A DNA stretch of 64,000 bases from UBA7328 sp002471345 (GCA_964011275.1 CAXGOB010000013.1:1-64000); one strand, 5' to 3'. Shown: positions 15,891-25,605, counted from the stretch's first letter. Program-made: numbers and translations. The notes: a model not told the origin generated them from the sequence alone.

Positions 15891-17375
15891 TTAGTCTAGA
15901 ACCTCTAGTTTCGGTGAAATGTCCAAAAAGCCAGTAATCTCCTCATAGGCCAAAGCAAACTCTAAGACTTTCTTGTCATCACCAAATTTACCCATAATTT
16001 GCATTCCCATCGGCCTTCCTTGATCATCAAACCCTACTGGCACATTGACAACAGGAATACCACCTAGGCTACCTAAAATGACTACTTCCATCCATCTGTG
16101 GTAAGTATCCATTTTTTGTCCATTAATCTCTTTGGGCCAGTGTATTCCTTTTGAATAAGGAAACACTTGAGCAGATGGCAATACTAAAAAATCATACTCC
16201 TCAAACATCCTGTCTAATTCTTGATACCAGTTCGTTCTTATGACATTTGCTCTAAGCACATCTTCTTCGGTAAAACTAAGTCCTTGTTCAATCTCCCAAA
16301 TCAATTCAGGCTTTAGCAAGGCGCTTTTTTGAGGGTATTCATAGTATTCAAGTTTTTCTAATCTGATATGATGCCTGAGAGTAGTCCAGCAGTACCAGAG
16401 GTCAGCCATTTCGAACTGAGGTTGCATCATTTCTATCTTTGCACCTGCATCACCTACTATATTTAGACTTTGCTCGCATAATTTGATCACCCCCGCCTCC
16501 ATAGGCAGATAGTTGTTCAAATTTCCCATCCATCCTATTTTTACTTCTTCAAGATTAAGTGGATTCAAATTATTAAATACTGGATTGATGGCTAGAGTTT
16601 GTAGAAGCTGTATGGTATCTCGGGTATTTCTACCCATAGGTCCTGACGTCCATAACAGTCGATCATTTGCATCTCCATCTTCCATCACGACAGTCGTACT
16701 TGGTCTGAATCCTATCACATTATTGAATGCTCCAGGGTTTCTCAAAGACCCCATCATATCTCCTCCTTCAGCTGCAGGAAGCATATGAGTACCTAGCCCA
16801 CATGCTGCTCCTCCACTACTTCCTCCAGAAGTAAGGCCTGGATTAAAAGCACTTCCTGTAGCTCCAAATATGGGATTGTACGATTGTGATCCTAATCCAA
16901 ATTCTGGAGTATTAGTCTTGCCTATGAAAATAGCTCCTTGATTTCTAATCTTTGCTGCAATAGCACTGTCCTCAGTTGCAATACGATCCTTAAAAAGTAA
17001 TGAGCCCTCAGTATGCCTTATGCCTTTTAAAGCACCTAGATCTTTAATGGCATGTGGCATTCCATGCATCCATCCCCAATAATCACCTTTGGCTAGGGAT
17101 TGATCTGCTTTTTGGGCTTGGGCTAAAAGCTGATCATCATCGACCATACTGATTATAGCATTATATGTAGGATTGTATTTGTGTATATGTTTGAGGTAAG
17201 TTTTCATCACTTCTTCACAGCTTACCTTTTGATTCTTTATAGCATTAGATAAATCGATAGCAGTGAAGTCAATTATTTGAGTGACAATGTCAGAGCTTGA
17301 ATTGCGGCATGCATATGGAAGTGAAATCGCAGCACTTGCTGCTACAGTATTTTTAATAAATCGTCTTCTCTTCAT
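15891..17375 (-). CDS. Tat-exported amidase-signature hydrolase
   Basis: The 494-residue protein starts with a twin-arginine signal (MKRRRFIKN followed by a hydrophobic stretch), so export in folded form is likely. The amidase signature triad is complete: lysine in PHAIKDLG (about K111), cis-serine in GGSSGG (about S186/S187) and nucleophile serine in MMGSLR (about S210). These enzymes hydrolyse amide bonds of small or cyclic amides. The substrate cannot be read from sequence. It converges on the malonate uptake operon, which makes malonamate-type substrates a possibility but no more than that. Confidence 0.85.
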   Translation of the reverse strand: MKRRRFIKNTVAASAAISLPYACRNSSSDIVTQIIDFTAIDLSNAIKNQKVSCEEVMKTYLKHIHKYNPTYNAIISMVDDDQLLAQAQKADQSLAKGDYWGWMHGMPHAIKDLGALKGIRHTEGSLLFKDRIATEDSAIAAKIRNQGAIFIGKTNTPEFGLGSQSYNPIFGATGSAFNPGLTSGGSSGGAACGLGTHMLPAAEGGDMMGSLRNPGAFNNVIGFRPSTTVVMEDGDANDRLLWTSGPMGRNTRDTIQLLQTLAINPVFNNLNPLNLEEVKIGWMGNLNNYLPMEAGVIKLCEQSLNIVGDAGAKIEMMQPQFEMADLWYCWTTLRHHIRLEKLEYYEYPQKSALLKPELIWEIEQGLSFTEEDVLRANVIRTNWYQELDRMFEEYDFLVLPSAQVFPYSKGIHWPKEINGQKMDTYHRWMEVVILGSLGGIPVVNVPVGFDDQGRPMGMQIMGKFGDDKKVLEFALAYEEITGFLDISPKLEVLD

Positions 17376-17507
17376 CTAAGTATGGTTTCAAAGGAATTTT
17401 GAGCCAATTAAGATATCCATTTTAGCAGATATAATTAAATGGCTCTGTTTTTTGAAGTCAAGTATATAGTTGCAGTTGGCATATTGCTTCCTGCATCGCT
17501 TATATGA

Positions 17508-18788
17508 TTAAGCCGGACTAGTAGTACCTAGATCGGGGCTTGAAACTCTTCTTTCAAAAAATGAATAGTAAATGGTTATAGCCATTGAGATACCTATATA
17601 TAAACCCATAAATAATGTTGCAGCAGGGATCCATTCTTCTAATCCAAACCATCCGCCCAATTGAGTGATGATGTAAATACCCAGGCCTACCTTGGTGATT
17701 TCTGCAAAAACTGCTACAGGATGACGATCCATCAGGCTGGTATAAGCGAAAATAGAGATGAACAAGAAGGTAGCATATAGGGTGATGTGAGCTACATTTA
17801 ATTCCGCAATGTTAATCAGCATGAAATACATCAGAAGGTTAGTGAAAATAAGCTGAAACCATGCCCACGCTTTTAATCCAAGATCATACGGTTTTTCGTA
17901 TTTGACCATTTCGTATGGTTTGTCCACTATGTCTATGGGATATGCTTCAGCTACGTCAGTAGGTCTCCATCCTGTAGGCATAAACCATAATCTGATTTTA
18001 TCCCACCAGTTTTGAGTACGCCATGAGTCTTGGAGAAGTAACCACATATGTTGCCAGTTAATCAGTACTGGGTTCCAAGTCTTCACCTGGCGTTTCACTC
18101 CGTATACTGCTGGTTCTTCAGGCAGTTCTTCTTGAAAAGTGTTGAATATTTTATCCCAAATGATGAATATGGCGGCATAGTTTTTATCCAGATATTTTGC
18201 ATTAATAGCATGGTGTACTCTATGATGAGATGGAGTAACAATGATATGCTCTAGTATTCCCATTTTGTTAATCAGTTTAGTATGATACCAAAACTGTGCA
18301 AAGAGGTGAATAGGGGCTGTAATTGCAATGATTTTGCCTGGTATACCTACTAATGCCATAGGAATATATAAGAAGAAATACACTCCTACAATACCTGAGA
18401 TACTTTGGCGCAAAGCACATGAAAGATTAAATTCTTCACTGCTGTGATGCACAATATGTCTATTCCAAAAGACATTGATCTCATGGTTCCATCTATGAGA
18501 CCAATAAGATGCAAAATCAATCATCACAAAAGCCAACAGAAAAAGTCCTGTAGATTCAGGAATATCGAAAAATGCAAAACGATCTACCATCCAACCATAA
18601 CTCACTATGACTATAGAGAGGCCGAGCATATCTTTTAGTGTATTAGTCATACCCGAGCTCAGACTTGAAATAGTATCCATAGCTCTATTCACAGAACGCC
18701 CCATAATTTTACTGGCAAAGAATTCTATGAGGATAAGTGATACGAACCCTGGGATCGCGTAGGTTAATGCTGTTGCGTAAGCTTCCAT
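17508..18788 (-). CDS. Sterol desaturase/fatty acid hydroxylase family membrane protein
   Basis: The 426-residue polytopic protein has the eight-histidine di-iron signature: SHRWNHE, then RHIVHHSSEEFN, and later PSHHRVHHAIN. This defines the fatty acid hydroxylase superfamily, which includes alkylglycerol monooxygenase and sterol C4/C5 oxidases. Length and C-terminal extra helices are closest to the alkylglycerol monooxygenase-like group. It uses O2 to hydroxylate or desaturate a membrane lipid; the substrate is unknown. It starts three bases after the MFS gene ends, so the two form an operon. Confidence 0.85.
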   Translation of the reverse strand: MEAYATALTYAIPGFVSLILIEFFASKIMGRSVNRAMDTISSLSSGMTNTLKDMLGLSIVIVSYGWMVDRFAFFDIPESTGLFLLAFVMIDFASYWSHRWNHEINVFWNRHIVHHSSEEFNLSCALRQSISGIVGVYFFLYIPMALVGIPGKIIAITAPIHLFAQFWYHTKLINKMGILEHIIVTPSHHRVHHAINAKYLDKNYAAIFIIWDKIFNTFQEELPEEPAVYGVKRQVKTWNPVLINWQHMWLLLQDSWRTQNWWDKIRLWFMPTGWRPTDVAEAYPIDIVDKPYEMVKYEKPYDLGLKAWAWFQLIFTNLLMYFMLINIAELNVAHITLYATFLFISIFAYTSLMDRHPVAVFAEITKVGLGIYIITQLGGWFGLEEWIPAATLFMGLYIGISMAITIYYSFFERRVSSPDLGTTSPA

Positions 18789-18791
18789 GTA

Positions 18792-20018
18792 TTAATCTTT
18801 TACAGCATTAAAAGTAGTGCTTTTCATTTGATTTCTGTTCGATACTAGGAGTAAAATACCACCTAAAAGTCCTAATCCAAAACATATTTTTAAGAGCAAT
18901 GATAATTGTTCCCATGAAGAGTTTTCACCCGAAGTTGTAACCATAGACAATCCGAAAAGCAAACCAAAAAAACCTAACCGACTTACAAGGCTCATCAGAG
19001 AATGGAATGTTGCCCTTTGGCCAGAATCAATCTGGGGTGTAATTACTTCAAATAATGGGGCCTTAACAGCTGACCACCCAAAGCTTCTAAACATAATTAC
19101 CACAATCAGGAATGGGTGCAATATCCATGACATTAGGCCTATTACAATAATAATCATCACAAACATCAAAAAAAGATATCTATTCAGGCCTATTTTATTT
19201 TTCCAAACTATACTTTGACTTGCTGCATATGCGCCTACAAACATGGCAAAGGCATACAGTATTCCTGACATTACAGGAGCAGAAGAGATATTCAATAATT
19301 GCCCATCTTCCAGTAATTTTAAATAAGGTTGATAAAATTCATATGGAACGTGAACCATGATATACATGATTACATATAGTGAGAAGATCCAGAATAGAGA
19401 TTTGTTTTTTAGATAAGCTACACATTTAGTTAGCTGTATGATAATGTTAGATTGGGCTTTCTCTTTGTTTTGTATTTCAGGTTCGTCAAAAAGAAAGGTG
19501 ATTGCTAGTGCAATAATAGCTGCTAGCAAACTTAACCAGTAGGCATAAACAAGATCATACCCACTTAACCATCCTCCGAGTAGTGCCCCAAATCCTCCAG
19601 ATATCAATGCCCATTTATTAACTGTGGCTTCTCTTTGCCCATATTCAGATTCAAGATTTTCACTTTTTAATGATTCAAAATGAAAGACTGTATTTGTGCC
19701 AGAAATGAATGCCATATGAGCTGCAAAAGCTATTTGACCAGCACATAGCCACCAAAAATTAATACCATAGATGTAAAACGTAATCGCTAAACAGAGTAAA
19801 ACGGCCCCATAGAAAAGTGTCTTTTTGCGCCCTATCTTATCTGAGAAATATCCAGAGGGTATTTCCAAGATTACTACAGAAATATAATAGATAGCTTCAA
19901 GTTGTAAAACTTCACTGAGTGAAAGTCTTTCGCTAAAAAACAAAAAGAAAACAGGCATCCATGCCAAGAAAGAAGTTGTGGCGAAGTACCAGCTATAAAG
20001 TCTTATGTTTTTATGCAT
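18792..20018 (-). CDS. MFS transporter
   Basis: The 408-residue protein has about 12 predicted membrane helices and the major-facilitator motif A after helix 2 (GYFSDKIGRKKTL near 57-69). Charged loops are short. Substrate unknown; the shape is that of a drug- or metabolite-exporting MFS protein. It is the upstream gene of a two-gene unit with the sterol desaturase-like protein. Confidence 0.85.
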   Translation of the reverse strand: MHKNIRLYSWYFATTSFLAWMPVFFLFFSERLSLSEVLQLEAIYYISVVILEIPSGYFSDKIGRKKTLFYGAVLLCLAITFYIYGINFWWLCAGQIAFAAHMAFISGTNTVFHFESLKSENLESEYGQREATVNKWALISGGFGALLGGWLSGYDLVYAYWLSLLAAIIALAITFLFDEPEIQNKEKAQSNIIIQLTKCVAYLKNKSLFWIFSLYVIMYIMVHVPYEFYQPYLKLLEDGQLLNISSAPVMSGILYAFAMFVGAYAASQSIVWKNKIGLNRYLFLMFVMIIIVIGLMSWILHPFLIVVIMFRSFGWSAVKAPLFEVITPQIDSGQRATFHSLMSLVSRLGFFGLLFGLSMVTTSGENSSWEQLSLLLKICFGLGLLGGILLLVSNRNQMKSTTFNAVKD

Positions 20019-20116
20019 GGAGGATAAAGGAAAGGAAAATTTAGAAATCTAGGAAGTGTTATCAATCGATTCTTGGGAAAAAAGAAATAGGTGCTAAAGT
20101 GATAATATAGACTTTA

Positions 20117-21127
20117 CTAGAGATCTAGATTTTGTTGGATTGAGGTCTTTATATGTTCAGATTCTATAAGAAAAGCATCATGACCAAAAATGGTTTTAAT
20201 TTCAACATAAGTAGCCGATGGGATGTGTTCTGCAAGATATTTTTGCTCTACAGGTGGAATAAGGAGATCAGAGTTAAAGCCTATGATTATTGTGTTGGAT
20301 TCAATCTGTTTTAATGCTGTTGGAATGCTTTCTCTACCCCGACCAACATTGTGTGTATCCAGTACACTGAGGAGGGTGTAATAGCTATGCGCATTAAATC
20401 TGTTTACAAATTTTTCGCCTTGATATTTTAAATATGAGGCAGCTTTGAAATTCGAAGTTTTATCCTCAGAATCCTCTGATTGCCGTTCTACAAATGAAAT
20501 GTGGGATCTGTAATAGGGCAGAGCCATGGCTCTTGATGCTCTTAGTCCTTCTTTTCCTGCAATCGAATTGTTATTATGAAAAGTGGAATCTACATGCATA
20601 GCCATGCGCTGCGATTCATGTATGGCAATGACCCATGGAGTTTCCTTAGCAGAGCAGCAAAGCAGAGCTAATGAATCAAATTGTGATGGACGATTTATAG
20701 CCATTTCTTGTGCTATATTTCCGCCACATGATCCGCCTATGAGTAGTTTTACTCTTTCTATTCCTAACTGATCTAACAGTTTTATATGGAGGAGTGCAGT
20801 ATCTCTTATTGTTACTTTGGGGAAATCTAATCCATATCTCTGACCAGTCTTTGGATTTCTGTCATCAGCACAAGTAGTACCATAAGGAGATCCTAAATTA
20901 TTAGCACATATTATGAAGTCACTAGTTGGATCAAAAATATTTCCTTTGCCGTAAAGGCCACTCCACCAATCGGATACATCAGAATTGGCAGTGAGGGCAT
21001 GGATCACCATGACTACATTGTCCTTGGCATTATTTAAAGTGCCAAAAGTGTGATACCTGATGTTAATATCGGAAAGGCTACCACCCAGTTCTAGATCAAA
21101 ATCACTATCGAGTTTTAAGTTATTCAA
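20117..21127 (-). CDS. metX: Homoserine O-acetyltransferase (MetX-type alpha/beta hydrolase)
   Basis: The 336-residue alpha/beta-hydrolase fold protein activates homoserine by O-acylation in methionine synthesis. Motifs include VVMVIHALTANSD, NNLGSPYGTTCADD, the nucleophile elbow LLIGGSCGGNIAQ (about S133), then GFNSDLLIPP for the acid and GHDAFL for the base. The elbow reads GGSCGG where GGSMGG is usual. The start is a TTG inside the end of metZ (eight-base overlap), and no ATG lies nearby, so translation is probably coupled. Whether the acyl donor is acetyl- or succinyl-CoA cannot be settled from these motifs. Confidence 0.88.
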   Translation of the reverse strand: MNNLKLDSDFDLELGGSLSDINIRYHTFGTLNNAKDNVVMVIHALTANSDVSDWWSGLYGKGNIFDPTSDFIICANNLGSPYGTTCADDRNPKTGQRYGLDFPKVTIRDTALLHIKLLDQLGIERVKLLIGGSCGGNIAQEMAINRPSQFDSLALLCCSAKETPWVIAIHESQRMAMHVDSTFHNNNSIAGKEGLRASRAMALPYYRSHISFVERQSEDSEDKTSNFKAASYLKYQGEKFVNRFNAHSYYTLLSVLDTHNVGRGRESIPTALKQIESNTIIIGFNSDLLIPPVEQKYLAEHIPSATYVEIKTIFGHDAFLIESEHIKTSIQQNLDL

Positions 21128-22292
21128 TATTAGATTTTTCTAAAGCATCGGTAATATCATTAATTATATCATCTATGGATTCTAAACCCACTGAAAATCT
21201 GAGCGTAGTATCCGTAATTCCAGATTTAGCCCTTTCTTCCGGAGACAGTTTTGAATGAGTGGTCGTGGCTGGATGAGTTACTATGGTTCTAGTATCTCCT
21301 AGATTTGCCGTAATAGATAGCAAAGAGAGACTATTTATAAAATTAAAAGCGTGGTATTTGTCGCCTTTTAGATTGCAACATAATACACCTCCTCCCCATT
21401 TCATTTGCTTCTTTGCCAATGTTAGATCAGGATGACTTTCTAAAAAAGGATAGCTCACTGATGTTATTCCAGAGTGAGATTCTAATTCTCGAGCCAAGGA
21501 AAATGCATTTTTCGAATGCCTTTCCATTCTGACTTCTAATGTCTCTAAACTTTTAGAAAGTATCCATGCATTAAATGGAGATAGTGAAGCACCTGTGCGT
21601 CTTAAGAAGTCAAAAACTGGACTGATGAATTCCTCTTTTCCTAATACTATACCACCTAAGACTCTTCCTTGACCATCAATAAATTTAGTAGCAGAATGTA
21701 TTACTATATCTGCGCCCCATAGAGCAGGTTTTTGGATAATAGGAGTAGCAAAACAATTATCGACTGCGAAAATGCTTCCAGATTGTTTGCTGAGTTTACT
21801 AAGCCATTCTAGATCTATTAATTGTAGACCTGGATTTGATGGGGTCTCTATTATTACTATTTTGGGCTTCTTGCTTATGGCTTTTACCCACCCTTCATTG
21901 TCTTTTATATCTACAAGGATCGTGTCTATGCCCCAACTAGGAAGAATGTTTTGTAAAATATAGAGGGTATTGCCAAACAAAGATCCTGATGCCACTACAA
22001 GATCACCAGACTTGAGATGAGCACTCAGTGTTGCAAAAATAGCTGCCATTCCTGAAGCCGTAGCTACCCCTGCAGGTAACTGTTCCAAATGACACATTTT
22101 GTCTATTAATTCAGTAGTGTTTGGATTAGAAAATCTACTGTATATATCTCCTTCAATTTTGCCAGAGAAATACGCTTCAGCTTCTTCAGCACTACTATAC
22201 TGAAAGCTTGAAGTCATGAATATAGGGCCAGAATGTTCTCTGAATTCACTCTTCGTAGGTTGTAGTCGTATAGCACCTGTGGCGTCCTTCAT
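21120..22292 (-). CDS. metZ: Trans-sulfuration PLP enzyme, O-acylhomoserine sulfhydrylase type
   Basis: The 390-residue enzyme belongs to the Cys/Met metabolism PLP family. The cofactor lysine is about K203 in HSATKFIDGQGRVLGG, a form typical of MetZ. Other hallmarks are YSRFSNPNTTELIDKMCHLE, FAVDNCFATPIIQ and LRFSVGLESIDDIINDI. It likely makes homocysteine directly from acylhomoserine and sulfide. It overlaps metX by eight bases in a metZ-metX order. Cystathionine gamma-synthase or lyase activity is an alternative within the same family. Confidence 0.85.
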   Translation of the reverse strand: MKDATGAIRLQPTKSEFREHSGPIFMTSSFQYSSAEEAEAYFSGKIEGDIYSRFSNPNTTELIDKMCHLEQLPAGVATASGMAAIFATLSAHLKSGDLVVASGSLFGNTLYILQNILPSWGIDTILVDIKDNEGWVKAISKKPKIVIIETPSNPGLQLIDLEWLSKLSKQSGSIFAVDNCFATPIIQKPALWGADIVIHSATKFIDGQGRVLGGIVLGKEEFISPVFDFLRRTGASLSPFNAWILSKSLETLEVRMERHSKNAFSLARELESHSGITSVSYPFLESHPDLTLAKKQMKWGGGVLCCNLKGDKYHAFNFINSLSLLSITANLGDTRTIVTHPATTTHSKLSPEERAKSGITDTTLRFSVGLESIDDIINDITDALEKSNIE

Positions 22293-22379
22293 CTACATTC
22301 TTTTGATAGATTTGCGAAATTAGGTTTTCTTTTAGTTGAATACTTCCTAATACTTAAAATACGGGATTAAGAGGGCAAA

Positions 22380-22790
22380 TTAGTTTAATGTGAAATGAAA
22401 GTTCACTTCCAGGTCTTTTCTTAGCGTGTGCAATACAGAGCAATACTTGTCTCTAGTGAGTTCCATTGCTTTTTCTAGTTTTTTCTCCTTTATATCACCT
22501 TTGAGAATAAAGTGAACATCAATGTACTTGTATGGCGATGAAGTACCACCTTCAAACTTTTCGCCACTGATTTCCATTTGAAAATCATCAATAGTTTGTC
22601 TTTGCTTATTCATGATATTAATCACATCAATAGCACTACATCCTGCCACACTTACCAGTAGCACTTCCATAGGCCTATAGGCTGAGTTAGAGCCCCCAAT
22701 AGCAGGACCTCCATCAGTATGGATAATATTCCCTCTTTCATTGGTTGCTTCAAGTTTGAAAGCGTCGTCTATTCTTTTGATTTTGATCAT
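22380..22790 (-). CDS. OsmC family peroxiredoxin-like protein
   Basis: The 136-residue protein has the OsmC/Ohr fold with both redox cysteines: C51 in SVAGCSAIDVI and C117 in KYCSVL. Other family features are the PMEVLL helix start and a C-terminal beta-strand pair. Family members reduce organic hydroperoxides. It is closer to the general OsmC group (YhfA-like) than to Ohr. It is monocistronic, 87 bases downstream of metZ on the same strand in opposite reading order. Confidence 0.85.
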   Translation of the reverse strand: MIKIKRIDDAFKLEATNERGNIIHTDGGPAIGGSNSAYRPMEVLLVSVAGCSAIDVINIMNKQRQTIDDFQMEISGEKFEGGTSSPYKYIDVHFILKGDIKEKKLEKAMELTRDKYCSVLHTLRKDLEVNFHFTLN

Positions 22791-22864
22791 AATGATTTCC
22801 TTTCTCTATTGTAAAGTGCAAATGTATGATGTGTCTTGAATAGATATTGACTTTTAAGACATGA

Positions 22865-23401
22865 TTATTCAGTTTTCACCTTTTCAATGGTGATCGTTTT
22901 TAATAAGTTTTCTATTCGATCCAAATTGGATAAGGATTTATCTGTAATCAGCACACGTATCAGCATAAACCCTTCTGAAGATTGAGCATTGATAAATTCT
23001 GAATTCTCTACTTGAGGATTCTTTTCTCCCAATACTATATTTAAATTTGGAGAGCCATACTGCATGTCATTTTTGACATAATAATTGATCGTGTTGGGTT
23101 GATAGAAAGCTACTGACCAGTAGATAGAATCAGGAAGTGATCCAGAGATATGAATTGGTCCTTCACTTACATCATAGAATGTGCTGACATAGGCAAAATC
23201 GGGATTTGGTTTGACAACCGTTCTTGAGTTTTCATCTGGAGCTAATAGTATTCTTGTTTGATTTGGGAGATTTCCGAATGTATCTGCGCCTCTGGTTTTA
23301 AACTTAGCATATATGTAATTGGGTAAAAAGTACATGGTGGTGTGATATCCAGCAGACCCAAAAGTCATGGCAGCTAATATTATAATCAAAGCCTTTCTCA
23401 T
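22865..23401 (-). CDS. Membrane-anchored DUF1254-type protein
   Basis: The 178-residue protein has an N-terminal hydrophobic anchor or signal (about 1-20). Its DUF1254 core is recognised by VVKPNPDFAYVSTFYDVSEG near 62-81 and PDSIYWSVAFYQPNT near 90-104. DUF1254 is normally fused to DUF1214 in one longer protein. Here the DUF1214 half is the separate gene just upstream, overlapping by four bases (ATGA at 23401-23398), so the two products probably form one complex. Function unknown. Confidence 0.75.
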   Translation of the reverse strand: MRKALIIILAAMTFGSAGYHTTMYFLPNYIYAKFKTRGADTFGNLPNQTRILLAPDENSRTVVKPNPDFAYVSTFYDVSEGPIHISGSLPDSIYWSVAFYQPNTINYYVKNDMQYGSPNLNIVLGEKNPQVENSEFINAQSSEGFMLIRVLITDKSLSNLDRIENLLKTITIEKVKTE

Positions 23402-24006
23402 TTTACTCTTTTTATAGAAGGCAGAGGAATAGTTGTCAGATTATTGTACACTTCTGGTGAAGCATTGTACAATCTTAGGGTAAGTGCCATGGTATTGTTT
23501 TCGCCAGAAGGAATCCAATTTTCACCGGTCCTTTCTTTTGATATATGCATAGTATAAGTCGGTTGACTGATATTTTGAAGTTCGGGGTTTAAACTGTCTT
23601 TAGGGGTATAAGATATGGAGGTGTCATTGTAACCATAGATTTTATTAGGATTAGGAATCATGAAATTGTCCTTTCCATAAAGAGTATAACTCCAGTATCT
23701 AGCATTTGGGACACTGCCTTCTAAAATATAATCATAGTCCGAATCAAGAGGATCTCCGTCACTATCCATAATAGCGGTGTAATAGATTACTTCTGATTCT
23801 CTTAATGCAAAAAGACCCACTTTAGCAATAAGAGCACGTTGTTTAGTATTCTTTAGGTCCATAGAAGGATTCACCCTCCATGGTCCGTTGTAAAGCATAA
23901 AGTTCAATTGATCCACATTTCTCAGACTTTTTATTGCTAAATACCCACCAGTGATAAAGCTAGCAATAGCAATAAAGAGAATAATAATTATGAATCTTGA
24001 TTTCAC
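23398..24006 (-). CDS. Membrane-anchored DUF1214-type protein
   Basis: The 202-residue protein starts with GTG at 24006 and has an N-terminal hydrophobic anchor (about 5-26). The DUF1214 domain is seen in NARYWSYTLYGKDNFMIPNP (about 103-122) and the C-terminal ENWIPSGENNTMALTLRLYN (about 164-183), which corresponds to the family's NWLPAP-like motif followed by LRLY. It lacks the DUF1254 half, which is encoded by the next, overlapping gene. Function unknown. Confidence 0.75.
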   Translation of the reverse strand: MKSRFIIIILFIAIASFITGGYLAIKSLRNVDQLNFMLYNGPWRVNPSMDLKNTKQRALIAKVGLFALRESEVIYYTAIMDSDGDPLDSDYDYILEGSVPNARYWSYTLYGKDNFMIPNPNKIYGYNDTSISYTPKDSLNPELQNISQPTYTMHISKERTGENWIPSGENNTMALTLRLYNASPEVYNNLTTIPLPSIKRVK

Positions 24007-24149
24007 ATTGGCAAGATAATTAATTGAAGCAAAATGATAACTTTATTTATGGTGTAAATAGTTGCAATTCATCGATACGATCTACTAATTCTATCATGCC
24101 CCACGTTCTGCAAGAAATTTTTGATAAATGGCGAGGCACTAAAATTTTG

Positions 24150-24326
24150 CTATAATCCTTTTACATATACACCTAGAAGTAAAAGCACAAATCCGGCTAA
24201 AAGGAACCAATCTCCATTGTCAGCAATCGTTGGGCTTATAGCGGCACCTAATAATCCTACAAGTACAAGAACGACACTGATAATTACAGTATTCTGCTTT
24301 GGTGCTTGGGGGGAAAGATTACTCAT
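24150..24326 (-). CDS. Small two-helix membrane protein (58 aa)
   Basis: A 58-codon ORF starts at ATG 24326-24324 and ends at TAG 24152-24150. It encodes a hydrophilic start (MSNLSPQAPKQN), a first helix (VIISVVLVLVGLLGAAI), a short loop (SPTIADNGDW) and a second helix (FLLAGFVLLLLGVYVKGL). The helical-hairpin pattern and sharp hydrophobic/polar alternation make it a convincing small gene. It is unrelated to any family I can name. A 71-codon ORF on the opposite strand is its shadow. Confidence 0.6.
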   Translation of the reverse strand: MSNLSPQAPKQNTVIISVVLVLVGLLGAAISPTIADNGDWFLLAGFVLLLLGVYVKGL

Positions 24327-24452
24327 TTCATTTTGATTTTGTTGAATTATAATATTGCAACATTAATTATTGAATATTATATTATATAATTTTTAATATT
24401 CTATAGATGTGTTGATTCTCAATATTATTGACTTTGAAATCTTGTCAGATTG

Positions 24453-25544
24453 TCAAAGATTGGATTGAATAGGTAAAGGCAATTTTTCTCTGAATCTGTC
24501 ATCACGTAAAACCTTTAGTTCAAATTCATTCATGGATCTCATTAACCTCCTCATTTCTATCAGCCCTAATTCATTGAAGAAATAGGCCATTTCAGTTTTG
24601 TTTCCTTCATTGTCAGTAGCGTAGAGCGCTTTGGTCAAAACAAATGCTGTGGACCCTCCTTTCATTCCAGAATGATCTAACCAGATTTTATTAGCAGGAT
24701 TTTCAAGTATATATTCCATGACTTCATCTAGGTACTCATGAGTTTGTGGATTAAAATATTCTCTGGAATTAATCTTTTTCATAATGCTGACATACTCCTT
24801 AGTGGTTGATGAGGGGAGATTATCTGACCAAACTTTTTGAACATCCATATTAAGGTCACCGACTTTCTTCTTGTAGGCTGTGTCAGGAAGAGCGAGTTTA
24901 GCATGAATGGTTTGAGTGGCTTCTATATATTCTTTTAATGGAACCGCTGATATTGCAAGAGCTAAGTCTTCTCCATTCAAATCCGGAAATTTTTCCTTTC
25001 CAATGAATATTGAGGAAGCTAGGTAGTAAATTTCAGAATGATCTTTCAGCCCTAAGCTATCCAAACGGCTATTAATTTTATCTAATCCCAATCGCTCACT
25101 TAACCATTCAGTATTGGCATTAGAACTGTATTTGATCATGCCTTTGGCCACTTCTCTTAGTTGTATTTGATCATCTTCCATGAAATCAGTAGAACCTCTG
25201 AGCCATGCTCTGTGCGCCCCACCATCATATCCAACGGCATATCTGTCTAATGATGAGAGGTCAATCATTTCATTTGGATCAATCTTACCATTTGCAGCTT
25301 GAATAGCATATTCGATTGCTATAATGATTTTAACTGTGCTTGCTAAAGGCATCATTCTGTCAGAGTTGATATCAGCAAGTTGTGAATCATTTCGGATAAG
25401 TGTAATGGCACTTTTGTCCGGATTCTCGACAATAAAATTTAAGACCGTTTCAGCATTGGGTTTAAAGTATTGCTTTATTCCAATATAGGCAGTTACTAGA
25501 ATGGCCAGTATAATTGTGAGAATGATAAAAGTCTTTTTTAGCAT
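24453..25544 (-). CDS. Class A beta-lactamase-like serine hydrolase
   Basis: The 363-residue protein has an N-terminal membrane anchor or signal (about 4-22). Its penicillin-recognising serine hydrolase core has SxxK as ASTVK (S69, K72), the SxN motif in YSSNANTE (about S140/N142) and a KGG motif in HSGMKGGSTAF. It is longer than typical secreted class A enzymes (about 290) and has no clear Glu166-type loop I can fix, so it could be a beta-lactamase or another D-Ala-type hydrolase. It is divergent from BlaI-BlaR1 copy 2, with four BlaI-type operators in the shared intergenic region, so regulation by BlaI is likely. Confidence 0.82.
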   Translation of the reverse strand: MLKKTFIILTIILAILVTAYIGIKQYFKPNAETVLNFIVENPDKSAITLIRNDSQLADINSDRMMPLASTVKIIIAIEYAIQAANGKIDPNEMIDLSSLDRYAVGYDGGAHRAWLRGSTDFMEDDQIQLREVAKGMIKYSSNANTEWLSERLGLDKINSRLDSLGLKDHSEIYYLASSIFIGKEKFPDLNGEDLALAISAVPLKEYIEATQTIHAKLALPDTAYKKKVGDLNMDVQKVWSDNLPSSTTKEYVSIMKKINSREYFNPQTHEYLDEVMEYILENPANKIWLDHSGMKGGSTAFVLTKALYATDNEGNKTEMAYFFNELGLIEMRRLMRSMNEFELKVLRDDRFREKLPLPIQSNL

Positions 25545-25605
25545 GGTGTATAGTGTTCATTAAGGAAGAACTAAAACTAGTGAATAATCTAACAAGACTC
25601 GTTCA

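Noticed and set aside
24121..24336. Plus-strand 71-codon ORF
   Set aside because: It is antisense to a much more convincing two-helix membrane protein on the minus strand.
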